Shown one piece after another: positions 17,079-26,006 of a stretch of 64,000 bases of DNA. How positions within the stretch are numbered: the first letter of the stretch is position 1; every line of letters starts with the position of its first letter. The translations under genes were made by a program, and so were the position numbers. Source of the DNA: Desulfobacteraceae bacterium Eth-SRB2 (GTDB lineage: Bacteria; Desulfobacterota; Desulfobacteria; Desulfobacterales; UBA11574); NCBI GenBank assembly GCA_004193595.1, contig RPGQ01000003.1:1-64000 (forward strand). Reading direction: 5' to 3'. The notes beneath the pieces were generated by a model. That model did no database searches, had not been told where the DNA came from, and saw only the letters and a list, made by a program, of their open reading frames with translations.

Positions 17079-18329
17079 ATGATTTCATTTAATACTTATT
17101 TGATCGCCTATATTTGCATTTATCTGACCAGTTTTGCAGTATATATTGCCATTGAGAGAATAAATGTCAATTATCTCAAGAAATGTGGGCAAAAGGCACC
17201 TGTGGCTTTTGAAGGGATGATTGACGAGAATGAATTGCAGAAAATCGGACGCTACACCGTGGATAACGTCCGTTTTAAGCTATTTCAAACCAGCATCGGT
17301 AAAATTATTTTTCTTTATATCATCCTCTCAGGCATCCTGCCATGGTTGGCCGAATCTCTTGTTCGGATGAATGTTATAATAGCCGGCCTTATCTTTTTTG
17401 CACTTATAGGCCTGGTAGAAATATTGATGGGCCTTCCTTTCGATTATTATCACAGTTTCGTTCTTGAGGAAAAATACGGCTTTAACACCAAAACCCTGAA
17501 AATCTGTCTGGCTGATTTGTTAAAGTCCATTCTGGTTTTGATCATTTTAGGGACTTTTCTTCTTTCCGCAGTTCTTTTGATGGTAACCCATGCCGGGCAA
17601 AACTGGTGGATTTGGGCGTGGATTATTTTTTTGTTATTCCAGTTGATTATGACCGTACTCTATCCCACGGTCATTGCGCCGCTTTTTAACAGGTTCACAT
17701 CGCTTGAAGATTCCGAACTTAAAGACAGTATTAAACAGCTGGCCAAAACACAAGGTCTTGCCGTTGAAGGAATATACCAGATGGACGCAAGCAGAAGAAC
17801 CAGACATACCAATGCGTATTTTTCAGGAATGGGAAAAGCCAAGCGGATTGTGTTGTTCGATTCTCTGATCCGGTCACACAGTCAGGATGAAATTCTGGCG
17901 ATTTTGGCTCATGAAATCGGACATTTAAAGAAAAACCATATTAAAAAACAATTTATTGTCGTTAGTGTTGTGTCCTTGTTTCTTTTTTTCCTGGCATCCA
18001 AGCTTTTAACATGGGAAGTTATCTATAATAGTTTCGGTTTTTCAAGTATGCCGTGCTACGTGGGTCTCTTTTTGGTGGGCATCCTGTGGGAACCGGTAAA
18101 TTTTTTCATATCCCCCATTGGAATGGCAATTTCCAGAAAATTTGAAAGGGAAGCGGATTTTTACTCGCTTGGGATTTTAAAGACCGCAAAACCACTTTCA
18201 ACAGCGCTAAAGAAAATGGCAAAAGAAAATCTTTCCAACCTCAACCCTCACCCGCTTTATGTCTTTTTCAACTATTCCCATCCCCCTTTACTCGAAAGGA
18301 TCGAGTATCTTGAATCTCGTGAACCCTAA
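17079..18329 (+). CDS. Ste24/HtpX-type M48 zinc metalloprotease
   Basis: Integral membrane endopeptidase resembling the yeast CAAX protease Ste24, thought to clear abnormal membrane proteins in bacteria. Several membrane helices surround the zinc motif HEIGH (residues 278-282, LAHEIGHLKKNHIKKQ). The third zinc ligand lies in FEREADFYSL (about 355-364). The N-terminal half includes the family motif GLPFDYYHSFVLEEKYGFNTKT. 416 residues is full length. The start ATG at 17079 has only a weak ribosome binding site. It stands alone between two repeat-bearing gaps. Confidence 0.92.
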   Translation: MISFNTYLIAYICIYLTSFAVYIAIERINVNYLKKCGQKAPVAFEGMIDENELQKIGRYTVDNVRFKLFQTSIGKIIFLYIILSGILPWLAESLVRMNVIIAGLIFFALIGLVEILMGLPFDYYHSFVLEEKYGFNTKTLKICLADLLKSILVLIILGTFLLSAVLLMVTHAGQNWWIWAWIIFLLFQLIMTVLYPTVIAPLFNRFTSLEDSELKDSIKQLAKTQGLAVEGIYQMDASRRTRHTNAYFSGMGKAKRIVLFDSLIRSHSQDEILAILAHEIGHLKKNHIKKQFIVVSVVSLFLFFLASKLLTWEVIYNSFGFSSMPCYVGLFLVGILWEPVNFFISPIGMAISRKFEREADFYSLGILKTAKPLSTALKKMAKENLSNLNPHPLYVFFNYSHPPLLERIEYLESREP

Positions 18330-18409
18330 ATTCAGGGCTACTGACTTAGTGTAAATTCAGACTCAACATATTTTAATGAAGAATCCAAACCTTGAATGCA
18401 TATAAAAGA

Positions 18410-18526
18410 TGAACGTCGAACATCGAACATCGAACTTTGAACATCGAATAATGTATTCTACCATTTATAATAAAGACAAAGCAAAGCACCTTCCACATTC
18501 GACGTTGAACGTTCGATGTTCAAATT
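18410..18526. repeat. GAACATCGAAC hairpin repeat
   Basis: Tandem units of CGAACATCGAACATCGAA on the left are matched by an inverted series TTCGACGTTGAACG and TTCGATGTTCA on the right, around an AT-rich centre. It lies between convergent genes, where it may also end transcription. Confidence 0.7.
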
Positions 18527-18568
18527 GTTTCATCTGAAATTACGGTCCTGCCCGGCAAGTTGCACCCT

Positions 18569-19069
18569 TTAACCGGCTTCAAGCTCAATCAGTTTTCGTT
18601 TCAGGTCCGATCCTCCGCCAAACCGACCAAAAGACCCGTCGCTTCGGATCACTCTGTGGCAGGGTATCAGGATAGGAAAAGGGTTATTTGCTAAGGTTGA
18701 TCCCACAAATCGATAGGCACGGGGACGGCCAACCGCCACTGCGATATCTTTATACGATCTCAATTCACCGTATGGAATATCGGCAGTACTTTCAAGGACG
18801 GATTGCTGCAGTTTTGTAAGGCCGTCCATTTCCAACCATGCCCACGGGGGGGGCATGGGCTTTCTTTTGAAATAGTCGATTATGGATTCTTTTACCCTAA
18901 AGGCGTTGTCATGAAAACCGGTGTCCTGCCGGCCAAAAGCTTTAACGGCGGTAACAAGGCCCTCTTTGTCCTGGCTGGGGAGTAAAATTTTAATGACCGC
19001 AAACGGCGTTACACGGTATATCACCGCCATATGACCCAAAGGTGCTGTAAAAATCAAATAGCCGGTCAT
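18569..19069 (-). CDS. ogt: Methylated-DNA--protein-cysteine S-methyltransferase (Ogt/MGMT)
   Basis: Suicide repair protein that takes the methyl group from O6-methylguanine onto its own cysteine. The active-site motif is IPCHRVI (C137). Upstream are the helix-turn-helix region (VLESTADIPYGELRSYKDIA) and the conserved GSTLANNPFPI block. 166 residues with a poorly conserved N-terminal domain is usual. No Ada-type regulatory domain is present. No clear ribosome binding site precedes ATG 19069. Confidence 0.93.
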   Translation of the reverse strand: MTGYLIFTAPLGHMAVIYRVTPFAVIKILLPSQDKEGLVTAVKAFGRQDTGFHDNAFRVKESIIDYFKRKPMPPPWAWLEMDGLTKLQQSVLESTADIPYGELRSYKDIAVAVGRPRAYRFVGSTLANNPFPILIPCHRVIRSDGSFGRFGGGSDLKRKLIELEAG

Positions 19070-19128
19070 TGTTTAATTTTTTCTTTTAAGGAATAATAAT
19101 CTGCGGCGGAAATCATGTGGTAGGCGTC

Positions 19129-19165
19129 GTTCCCCGGTCCTTGTGAAGAAAGAGGACCAGGGAAC
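19129..19165 (-). terminator. Hairpin downstream of the ferredoxin gene
   Basis: GTTCCCCGGTCCT pairs with AGGACCAGGGAAC with one mismatch. The T-run after it is weak. The position, 18 bases after the ferredoxin stop codon, fits a transcript end. Confidence 0.5.
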
Positions 19166-19182
19166 ATGCATTTAAAACTTGA

Positions 19183-19371
19183 TTATATCTCTTCAATAGT
19201 AATTGCGCCGGCTTCGCAAACTTCGATACAACTTTCACAACCCAAACACTCGTCAGCATTTACCGGTACGGATTTATCATCCTGCATTTCAAATACCTCA
19301 ACAGGGCAAACATCCACACATTCCTCACAACCTTCACATTTTTCCTCGTCAACAGTAGGAATAAAAGCCAT
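19183..19371 (-). CDS. 2[4Fe-4S] ferredoxin
   Basis: 62 residues with two CxxCxxCxxxC clusters (C12, C15, C18, C22 and C42, C45, C48, C52), each with the following C-P or C-E. This is a small clostridial-type electron carrier used by anaerobic oxidoreductases. A strong AAAGGAGG Shine-Dalgarno lies upstream, which suggests high expression. It is monocistronic, with a hairpin after it. The gap of about 300 bases upstream shows no other gene. Confidence 0.95.
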   Translation of the reverse strand: MAFIPTVDEEKCEGCEECVDVCPVEVFEMQDDKSVPVNADECLGCESCIEVCEAGAITIEEI

Positions 19372-19666
19372 TTTAAAAGCCTCCTTTCACAATAAAATTA
19401 AGTCACGGTATCAAAATAGACCGTATTTCCGTTATCGGGCAAAATCCATATACCAATTGATTAATAGAGTCAAGCATTCTTGTATTTTTTTTATACGATT
19501 ACAGGGATTATTCTGTCCAAATTATATAAATGGCAACCGTTTATTTCTTTAAAACAAATCGATTTCAAACCCGGTAAAACAGATTGAAATTATAATAAAA
19601 CTATTTTAAAGATCTTCATTTCATAAATTCGGTAACAAACAAACTAACCCTGATATTCGGTTTGCC

Positions 19667-20197
19667 ATGACAAAAATTATTAATCTTCAATTATATCGAA
19701 ATATTGCGCTCGAAAAAAGAATATTTGCTCCCTGGAAAAGACGCTTTGGAGAAATTTATGGCTTGAAAACTCGGCTTTCAGACCTTTCGGACAAAGTATT
19801 GTATCACCTGGCACAGCCGGGTGAACCGAGCTCCGTTGCGTATTATGAGTTAATTATGGGCGTCCTTGATTTTGAAAGAGCGCCCAATTTTCACTATTTA
19901 AGCAACGAAAATAAAATGAAAGTTGTTGACATCCACCTCTTTTTGGCAGATCAGGTACGCTTTGAAATGATGTGGCGATTGGAATGGATCAAAGCCTTTG
20001 AAGCAAGGAAATTCGGTTTAATCGAACTGGTTCAAAATTTTAAAAACATAAAGACAAAATGCAGAGAAAATCCGCCGGAATTGGCGGAATCAAATCCTGA
20101 CTATCATGCTTACACCAAACTCACCTATGGAGATAAAGAAGTCTTTATACGCCGGATGCTTCAAAAAGCGCTTGAGGCCTTCACAGAAAGAATATAA
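19667..20197 (+). CDS. Conserved hypothetical protein, 176 aa
   Basis: A soluble, mainly helical protein (KIINLQLYRNIALEKRIF; FHYLSNENKMKVVDIHLFL; MMWRLEWIKAFEARKFG). No catalytic motif, signal sequence or membrane segment is visible. The ordered charge distribution and good codon use support a real gene. It stands alone, followed by a family E element 15 bases later. Function unknown. Confidence 0.65.
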   Translation: MTKIINLQLYRNIALEKRIFAPWKRRFGEIYGLKTRLSDLSDKVLYHLAQPGEPSSVAYYELIMGVLDFERAPNFHYLSNENKMKVVDIHLFLADQVRFEMMWRLEWIKAFEARKFGLIELVQNFKNIKTKCRENPPELAESNPDYHAYTKLTYGDKEVFIRRMLQKALEAFTERI

Positions 20198-20211
20198 AAA
20201 GAGAAGGCCCC

Positions 20212-20401
20212 GGGTGTGAATCACGACTGTTGGCAATATGAAAATTCATGTTCGTCTGCGCTACGTATTTAGCTTTGGGGAAAAGGTTTCAGGTGTCAGG
20301 TTTCAGGTGTCAGGGTCGAGATACTTGAAGAGCTGAAACCTGAAACCTGAAACCTGAAACATTACAATTGAACTCAATAACCAACGATCTTAATTTACAC
20401 T
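20212..20401. repeat. Family E element, complete without passenger
   Basis: The left end is GGGTGTGAATCACGACTG and the right end is CCAACGATCTTAATTTACAC. Inside, direct CAGGTGTCAGG/CAGGTTTCAGG units (20287-20320) face inverted CCTGAAACCTGAAACC units (20336-20360) around GTCGAGATACTTGAAGAGC. It is nearly identical to 47490-47674. Confidence 0.88.
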
Positions 20402-20419
20402 CGAAGGGCCCTGTGACTG

Positions 20420-20905
20420 CTAACCCTCGCTTATTTTTACCCGTTCCATTTTATCCCCCTGACGGATTGAATCCACCACATCCTGGCTTCCAACGGCCCT
20501 TCCGAATACGGTGTGCTTCCCGTTCAAGTGCGGCTGTGGAGAATGCGTGATAAAGAATTGACTTCCGTTGGTGTTTGGACCGGCGTTGGCCATGGAAATT
20601 ACGCCGGTTTCGTGGGTCAGGGGATTATCCGCGACTTCATCTTCAAAACTGTAGCCGGGACCCCCTGCACCGGTACCTGTGGGATCTCCGCCCTGGATCA
20701 TAAAATTGCTGATCACCCGGTGAAACGACAGGCCGTCATAAAATCCCTTTCCGGCCAAGAATACGAAGTTGTTGACGGTTTTGGGTGCATGGTTAGCATA
20801 GAGTTCTAATTTAATAATGCCCTTGTTGGTCTCAATTTCCGCAATATAATTTTTGCTTGTATCAATTTGCATCTCGGGTGAACGATCCCATTTCAGCGTA
20901 GTCAT
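20420..20905 (-). CDS. Cyclophilin-type peptidyl-prolyl cis-trans isomerase
   Basis: Catalyses proline isomerisation in protein folding, in the cytoplasm since no signal sequence is present. Core motifs are [15 protein letters not shown] (catalytic Arg, Phe, Gln), [21 protein letters not shown] and [13 protein letters not shown] chose ATG 20905 because AAGGAGG lies 8 bases upstream; the preceding TTG adds one residue. 161 residues is a normal single-domain length. It is monocistronic. Confidence 0.95.
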   Translation of the reverse strand: MTTLKWDRSPEMQIDTSKNYIAEIETNKGIIKLELYANHAPKTVNNFVFLAGKGFYDGLSFHRVISNFMIQGGDPTGTGAGGPGYSFEDEVADNPLTHETGVISMANAGPNTNGSQFFITHSPQPHLNGKHTVFGRAVGSQDVVDSIRQGDKMERVKISEG

Positions 20906-21029
20906 CAATAATTCCTCCTTAGTATGGATTATAACTATCTTTGATTATTGGTAGTATACCGGGATGATTAAAATTGCCCATATTTATTTTGCCCTGAAAA
21001 ACCTGGTCCTTTGGGCCACGATTCTTTAC

Positions 21030-21128
21030 TCCTTCCCGTATGCCTGGTGTCAGGTTTCAGGCGTCAGGGCCTCTGTGCTTCATCATTCCTGAAACCTGAC
21101 ACCTGACACCTTCAGATATGGAACAAAA
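21030..21128. repeat. Family E2 hairpin
   Basis: CCTTCCCGTATGCC, GGTGTCAGGTTTCAGG, spacer CTCTGTGCTTCATCATTCC, then CCTGAAACCTGACACC and CAGATATGGAACAAAAATGA. It shares flanks and spacer with 11238-11337. Confidence 0.8.
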
Positions 21129-21178
21129 ATGAGATTAAAAATTGAGCAAAAAGAGTCGTTTTTCAAAGATCTCGTTTT

Positions 21179-21796
21179 TTAAATAACCGGCTGAACAGAG
21201 CGGATAAAAAACTCATAAAAAAATGAGCGATGCCGTCTGATATTCTCCACAATATCTTCGTCCTTTGCATGATCCGGTGTATCGCTGACAAATTTGAACA
21301 TAAAACATTTTGTATCAAACTTCCTGCATGCTTGAGCAACTGAAGCACCTTCCATGTCAATTAAATCTGCATTCATGGAAATCTTTTTGCGGTCATCAGG
21401 GGCAAGAACCGCCATGTCACTGGTGGAAAGCCTGGCAGTTTGAAAACCATTTAAAATATCGGGGTGATGAATGTACGGTCTTTTTGTTGTTAATTTATGT
21501 CTGTCATATTCAATAATTTCAATTATATGAAAATTTTCTCCCAGAGCATGTGAAAAATCTGTGGCGCCCGCTGCGCCGAGATTGTAAACCCGGGCCGGGT
21601 GACATTTATAACATAAATAACCGGTGGCCATGGCGGCGTTTGCTTTGCCGATACCGGAGATAATCAAAAAAACATTGTCATTTTCAAATAGAGCAAAAGG
21701 TTTTTTCCGGCTCTGTTTTAAAGACATACCCAGGACAAAAGGTTTAGCCTCAAGCATGGTGGCCATGACGATTCCCGTTACAGTATTTTTTTCCAC
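21179..21796 (-). CDS. mqnB: Futalosine hydrolase MqnB
   Basis: Cleaves futalosine or aminodeoxyfutalosine to release dehypoxanthine futalosine in the futalosine route to menaquinone. The fold is that of MTA/SAH nucleosidases, with SGIGKANAAMATG, the YNLGAAGAT block and the nucleoside-binding IDMEGASVAQAC. 205 residues. The start is GTG at 21796, inside the end of mqnD (overlap 19 bases), with GAGGAG 8 bases upstream. It is the last gene of the operon. Confidence 0.88.
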   Translation of the reverse strand: MEKNTVTGIVMATMLEAKPFVLGMSLKQSRKKPFALFENDNVFLIISGIGKANAAMATGYLCYKCHPARVYNLGAAGATDFSHALGENFHIIEIIEYDRHKLTTKRPYIHHPDILNGFQTARLSTSDMAVLAPDDRKKISMNADLIDMEGASVAQACRKFDTKCFMFKFVSDTPDHAKDEDIVENIRRHRSFFYEFFIRSVQPVI

Positions 21797-22578
21797 CGAG
21801 CCATCTCCTCAAGGGTCTGTATCGCTTTTCTCCCGTTATCTCCCAGCGATAGGGTAAAATTGTTGACATACAGGTCTATATGCCCGTCAATAACCTGTTC
21901 ATCCAGTTCCTGTGCATGCAATTTTACAAATTCCCGGGATGCATTTTTGTTTTTTAAAGCATATTGAACCGAATTCCGAAGAATGGATTCAATATCATTT
22001 TTCAGGTCAATGGCCGGGCGATCTTTCCTCACAGCAATACACCCCAAAGGAATGGGAAGCCCTGTTTCGTCTTCCCACCACTTACCCAGGTCGATTATTT
22101 CAACACAGCCATATTCCGGATATATGAACCGGCCTTCATGGATGATCAGTCCGGCGTCGTATTTTCCGATCCGGACCCCTTCAAGTATATTATCAAACCG
22201 GGTAATTTCAACATTACGTATTTCAGGATTCCACAACTTCAACAGAAGATATGCGGTTGTATATTCACCCGGTACGGCGACTTTTGCTTCAGACAATGAA
22301 AGATCAGAAGATCTTCCCACAAGAAGAGGTCCGCAACCATATCCGAGTGCAGAACCTGAATCAAGTATTTTATAGGTTTGTTTTAGCTTGAGATAGGCAT
22401 AAAATGAGAGCTTTGAAATATGAAATGTTTTAAAAAAAGCTTTTTTATTCAGTGTCTCCACATCATGCATATGTGGAATAAAACCTAAATTTCCGGTATC
22501 AATGCAATGGTGAAGCATGGCATGAAATATAAATGTGTCGTTAGGACATGTTGAAAAAGCAAGATCAAGTATTGTCAT
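21778..22578 (-). CDS. mqnD: 1,4-dihydroxy-6-naphthoate synthase MqnD
   Basis: Converts cyclic dehypoxanthine futalosine to 1,4-dihydroxy-6-naphthoate. The N-terminus LAFSTCPNDTFIFHAML is the family signature, followed by LNKKAFFKTFHISKLSFYAY and LGYGCGPLLVGR; the fold is periplasmic-binding-protein-like. I place the start at ATG 22578; the longer open frame to 22659 runs into the family A repeat and adds residues unlike the family. 266 residues. mqnC lies upstream beyond the repeat. Confidence 0.93.
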   Translation of the reverse strand: MTILDLAFSTCPNDTFIFHAMLHHCIDTGNLGFIPHMHDVETLNKKAFFKTFHISKLSFYAYLKLKQTYKILDSGSALGYGCGPLLVGRSSDLSLSEAKVAVPGEYTTAYLLLKLWNPEIRNVEITRFDNILEGVRIGKYDAGLIIHEGRFIYPEYGCVEIIDLGKWWEDETGLPIPLGCIAVRKDRPAIDLKNDIESILRNSVQYALKNKNASREFVKLHAQELDEQVIDGHIDLYVNNFTLSLGDNGRKAIQTLEEMARWKKIL

Positions 22579-22610
22579 CAAAATGGGTGTTACCCGCACC
22601 TCCTTATCTC

Positions 22611-22754
22611 GTGTCCATCCATAAATGGTCTTTTTGCCCAATCTCTGCGTTATGCTCAAAAAATAATCCTCGGAATATCAACTATATGCCTGCGGTTATT
22701 TTTTTCGCATGCCTTGATCTTGAACAAAAATCCTCATTTATGGATGGACACTAA
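22611..22754 (+). repeat. Family A element between mqnC and mqnD
   Basis: 144 bp with ends GTGTCCATCCATAAATG and CATTTATGGATGGACACTAA. The right end overlaps the last codons of mqnC: on the minus strand it reads L-V-S-I-H-K followed by a stop. The left end lies 33 bases upstream of the mqnD start, so the element now forms most of the mqnD leader. Confidence 0.9.
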
Positions 22755-23807
22755 TTCATGATACCGAGAATCCCTCTGCACAGGAATCTTGCCTGCGTTT
22801 TTAATGATATGGACAAGCTCCTTATCGTTGGTACTGGTTTTTATTCCGGTTGCCTTTACCACAACCTCTTCCATGAGTACCCCGCCCATGTCATTTGCCC
22901 CCATTGTCAGTGCAATCTGTGCAAGCTTCAGACCTTCGGTAAGCCATCCGGCTTGGATATAGGTGATATTGTCGAGGAATATCCTGGCAATTGCAACCAT
23001 CTTAAGATAATCCATACCTGTTGCCGGAAGAATATTATCCATTCGTGTGCCGGCGGGCGAAAATGACCAGGGGATAAATGCCTGTAAAATCCCTGTGTCA
23101 TCCTGAACATCACGAATGATTTTAAGATGTTCTATCTTTTCTTCACGGGTCTCTCCCATTCCGTAAGTCATGGTTGCTGAAGACTTCATTCCATTTCGGT
23201 AAAGAGAGTATATTACCTCCCGCCATTCATCCACCGTGATTTTTTTCGGACTTACCTTTGCGCGTATTCTGTCAACCAGCAGATCCGATGCGCCCGGCAC
23301 GGAATCCAGACCCGCCTCTTTTAGCGCCTTCACAACATCATCTATGGGCAAAGAGTTTTTACGTGAAATGTGTACAATTTCCGAAGGAGAAAAGGAATGC
23401 AGATAGATTTTCGGAAAACGATTTTTAACCGTTTTTACCATATGAATATATTTGTCCAGAGTATAGTCCGGGTGAAGACCGCCCTGAAGCATAACCTGGG
23501 TTCCTCCTGCAGCAATAAGTTCTTCAACTTTTCCGAGAATATCGTCCATTGTCAGTTCATAAGATTGAATAACATTGGCCCGGGCATGAAATGCGCAGAA
23601 AGCACATGCCGCTTCACAAATATTGGTAAAATTGACAATCCGATCTATGATGAACCCGACTTGATCTTTGGGGTATGCTAATCTTCTTCTCATATCTCCG
23701 GCTTTTCCCAGGTCAATGATGTCCCATGAAAAAAGATCCGGAGCTTCTTCAGGGGATATTCTGTCCCCCTGGTATATCTTATGAAAAAGTTCGTTGTGTT
23801 CGATCAT
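22734..23807 (-). CDS. mqnC: Cyclic dehypoxanthine futalosine synthase MqnC (radical SAM)
   Basis: Radical SAM enzyme that cyclises dehypoxanthine futalosine. The [4Fe-4S] motif is CEAACAFC (C64, C68, C71). Family blocks are EELIAAGGTQVMLQGGLHPD, GLDSVPGASDLLVDR and TMTYGMGETREEKIEHL. 357 residues. After PVQRDSRYH, where the family normally ends soon, the last seven residues and stop codon are supplied by the family A repeat. A good GGAAG ribosome binding site precedes ATG 23807. Confidence 0.94.
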   Translation of the reverse strand: MIEHNELFHKIYQGDRISPEEAPDLFSWDIIDLGKAGDMRRRLAYPKDQVGFIIDRIVNFTNICEAACAFCAFHARANVIQSYELTMDDILGKVEELIAAGGTQVMLQGGLHPDYTLDKYIHMVKTVKNRFPKIYLHSFSPSEIVHISRKNSLPIDDVVKALKEAGLDSVPGASDLLVDRIRAKVSPKKITVDEWREVIYSLYRNGMKSSATMTYGMGETREEKIEHLKIIRDVQDDTGILQAFIPWSFSPAGTRMDNILPATGMDYLKMVAIARIFLDNITYIQAGWLTEGLKLAQIALTMGANDMGGVLMEEVVVKATGIKTSTNDKELVHIIKNAGKIPVQRDSRYHELVSIHK

Positions 23808-23868
23808 ATCTTCCTTTACTATTCAAGGGTGCATTTCCCGTTTGTTAATTTCTATCCAAGACTTTTTG

Positions 23869-23934
23869 GTTTCAGGTTTCAGGTATCAGCTAATTCGTTT
23901 CTTACTCCTGACACCTGACACCTGATTGCAAGGC
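23869..23934. repeat. Family E-type hairpin between mqnC and mqnA
   Basis: GGTTTCAGGTTTCAGGTATC and CCTGACACCTGACACCTGA face each other around TAATTCGTTTCTTA. It lacks the outer GGGTGTAAATCA ends. Confidence 0.75.
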
Positions 23935-23972
23935 TTTCGCTCAAAAAATGAATAATTTAATGGGTGAAAACG

Positions 23973-24042
23973 TAACATCTCAATAAGTTCTGGTGTACGA
24001 AATAATCATATTGACCCGAATCCATAATTTATTGAGAAGTTA
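23973..24042. repeat. Family C 70-bp inverted repeat
   Basis: TAACATCTCAATAA at the left end is inverted at the right end (TTATTGAGAAGTTA). The centre carries TGTACGAAATAATCATATTG and ACCCGAATCC. A 70-bp copy in the opposite orientation is at 50717-50786, and an end fragment at 56115-56136. Confidence 0.88.
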
Positions 24043-24077
24043 CGTGAAAACCATTTTAACAAATCGGTAATGCTCCC

Positions 24078-24890
24078 CTATTCAGCATCCAAATAGCTTA
24101 ATCCGTTTACTTTTTTAAGCAGCCCCATCTCTCCTGCCACTGCGTAATAAAACATTAAGGCTTTTTTTAAATCATCATCAAATTTAAACTGCAATAGATC
24201 AAAATAGCCGTTTATGTCATAAATAATATCCGGATACTTTGCTTTTGCCAGTGAAACCACATTTTCTTTTTCTTGTTCAAGGCAGCGCAATGACCTGTGA
24301 TAGGAAGAAACAACAGATTTTATGTGGAGTTTATATTTTTCAACAACGCTTTGTCTGACCGCGAACACGGCAAATACCACAGGGAAGCCGGTTTTTCGAA
24401 GCCACAGGTCGCCCAGGTCATAAATATAAGAGACCGGCTCGGAGGTTATTGCCATTGCATCATTGCCGATAACCAGAGCGGCATCCATATCTTTAAGCAC
24501 CGGCCTCGGTTCGGTGGGTATGTACGACGGTTCCAACCGGTAATATTTTTTTAGCAAAACTTTCAAAAGCACCACAGAAGTATGTGACGCACGGGTAATG
24601 CCCACTTTCTTTTGATTCAAATCTTCAATGGGGATTTTGCTTATCAGAATAACCGATCCCACATACCCTACCGAACTCAAGCAGAATTGCGGAAGCACAA
24701 GCACATCATCAGCAATTTGTGCACAGGTTGCCGAGGAAATGGGGCTCATGTCCAGTTGCCGCAGGGCCATCATTTTATTGAGCATGCACGGATACCCCGG
24801 ATAGATGCTGATCTTTGGGACAGGTTTTTTCTCAAACATTTGAAAATAAAAGGGATAGCAGTTAAGATAGTCGATATAGCCAAGCCTCAT
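24078..24890 (-). CDS. mqnA: Chorismate dehydratase MqnA
   Basis: First step of the futalosine route: dehydrates chorismate to 3-enolpyruvylbenzoate. Family features are the N-terminal RLGYIDYLNCYPFYF, the MLNKMMALRQLDMSPISSATCAQ block, SVGYVGSVILISK and VGITRASHTSVVLLKVLL, all in a periplasmic-binding-like fold without a signal sequence. 270 residues. AAAGGAG precedes ATG 24890, two bases after the mqnE stop codon. Two repeats separate it from mqnC downstream. Confidence 0.93.
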   Translation of the reverse strand: MRLGYIDYLNCYPFYFQMFEKKPVPKISIYPGYPCMLNKMMALRQLDMSPISSATCAQIADDVLVLPQFCLSSVGYVGSVILISKIPIEDLNQKKVGITRASHTSVVLLKVLLKKYYRLEPSYIPTEPRPVLKDMDAALVIGNDAMAITSEPVSYIYDLGDLWLRKTGFPVVFAVFAVRQSVVEKYKLHIKSVVSSYHRSLRCLEQEKENVVSLAKAKYPDIIYDINGYFDLLQFKFDDDLKKALMFYYAVAGEMGLLKKVNGLSYLDAE

Positions 24891-24892
24891 AC

Positions 24893-26005
24893 CTACTCCT
24901 TTTCCGTGCCGGCACTTAGAAAGCGGTAGCTTGCGGTTGTCCGTTCAGGTATGAGTTGGGCGTTATGGATCAGTCTTTTTAAAAAACTCTCTGATCCAAA
25001 ATCGGGGGTTTGAGCACCGGCGGCATGAACAACTTTTTCATTATTATACGTTGCGCCAATATCATCAACCCCGAACTTAAGAAGGGTCTGGGCCATTTTA
25101 TCACCCAGATACATCCACAATGCCTTTAAATGGGGCACATTGTGGAGAAAAATTCTGCTGGTGGCATAAATCCGGATGTCATCGTAGCCTGTGGTCGTGC
25201 GCGTGACTTGCAACGCGGTATTCTCACTATGGAATTGTAACGGTACAAAGGTTTTAAAACCGCCGGTCTCATCCTGAAGATCACGAATTTTAGAAAGATG
25301 ATCAACAATATCTTCGGCAGTCTCGATATGATTATAAAGCATGGTTGCATTTGTCTTGAGACCCATTTTGTGGGCTGTGCGTATGACGGAAAGCCATTGG
25401 GTTCCCGATATTTTCTTTGGCGCTATGATATCCCGAACACGAGGAGAAAAGATTTCAGCCCCGCCTCCGGGGAGGGCCTCGACGCCTGCATCCATAAGCC
25501 GCTTAAAAACTTCTTCAAGGGAAATTTTATTTTTTTTTGCAAAATAATCATATTCAACCGCAGTAAATGCAACAATATGCATATCCGGTTTTATCTTTTT
25601 AATTCGCCGCAACATCTGCTCGAAATAGTCAATCGTAAGATTGGGGTGGAGTCCGCCCACAATATGAACTTCATCAATCCCGGAGCGAGCGGCACTGTGT
25701 ATCCTTTGCTCAATGTCATCGGGAGAAAGCAAAAACGCGTTTTCATCATTTTCATCGCAGGAAAAGGCACATAAGGGACATCGCAACTCACAGATATTCG
25801 TGTAGTTAAGATTCATATTAACGCCGTAGTAGGCAATATCTCCATGCAATTTTGTCCGGATATAATGAGCAATCGTGCCAAGATCCAGGATGTCATGGGT
25901 TGTAAGCATGTACAGAGCATCTTCTTTGCTTGCCGGGATGTTGTTGCAGACCTTTTCAGCGATGCTGCGAAGTTTTTTATTCTGTATGTTATCCGGAAGC
26001 ACCAT
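24893..26005 (-). CDS. mqnE: Aminodeoxyfutalosine synthase MqnE (radical SAM)
   Basis: Joins 3-enolpyruvylbenzoate to the adenosyl moiety of SAM to give aminodeoxyfutalosine. The cluster motif is CELRCPLC (C72, C76, C79), followed by VHIVGGLHPN, AFTAVEYDYFAKKN, ALPGGGAEIF and the TNATMLYNHIETAEDIVDHL block. I chose ATG 26005, placed directly after the ubiX stop codon with AAGGAAA upstream; the longer frame would overlap ubiX and adds a non-family leader. 370 residues. Confidence 0.93.
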   Translation of the reverse strand: MVLPDNIQNKKLRSIAEKVCNNIPASKEDALYMLTTHDILDLGTIAHYIRTKLHGDIAYYGVNMNLNYTNICELRCPLCAFSCDENDENAFLLSPDDIEQRIHSAARSGIDEVHIVGGLHPNLTIDYFEQMLRRIKKIKPDMHIVAFTAVEYDYFAKKNKISLEEVFKRLMDAGVEALPGGGAEIFSPRVRDIIAPKKISGTQWLSVIRTAHKMGLKTNATMLYNHIETAEDIVDHLSKIRDLQDETGGFKTFVPLQFHSENTALQVTRTTTGYDDIRIYATSRIFLHNVPHLKALWMYLGDKMAQTLLKFGVDDIGATYNNEKVVHAAGAQTPDFGSESFLKRLIHNAQLIPERTTASYRFLSAGTEKE

Positions 26006-26006
26006 G

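Noticed and set aside
22578-22659. Longer MqnD start
   Set aside because: The added residues are coded by the family A repeat and its flank and do not resemble the family N-terminus.
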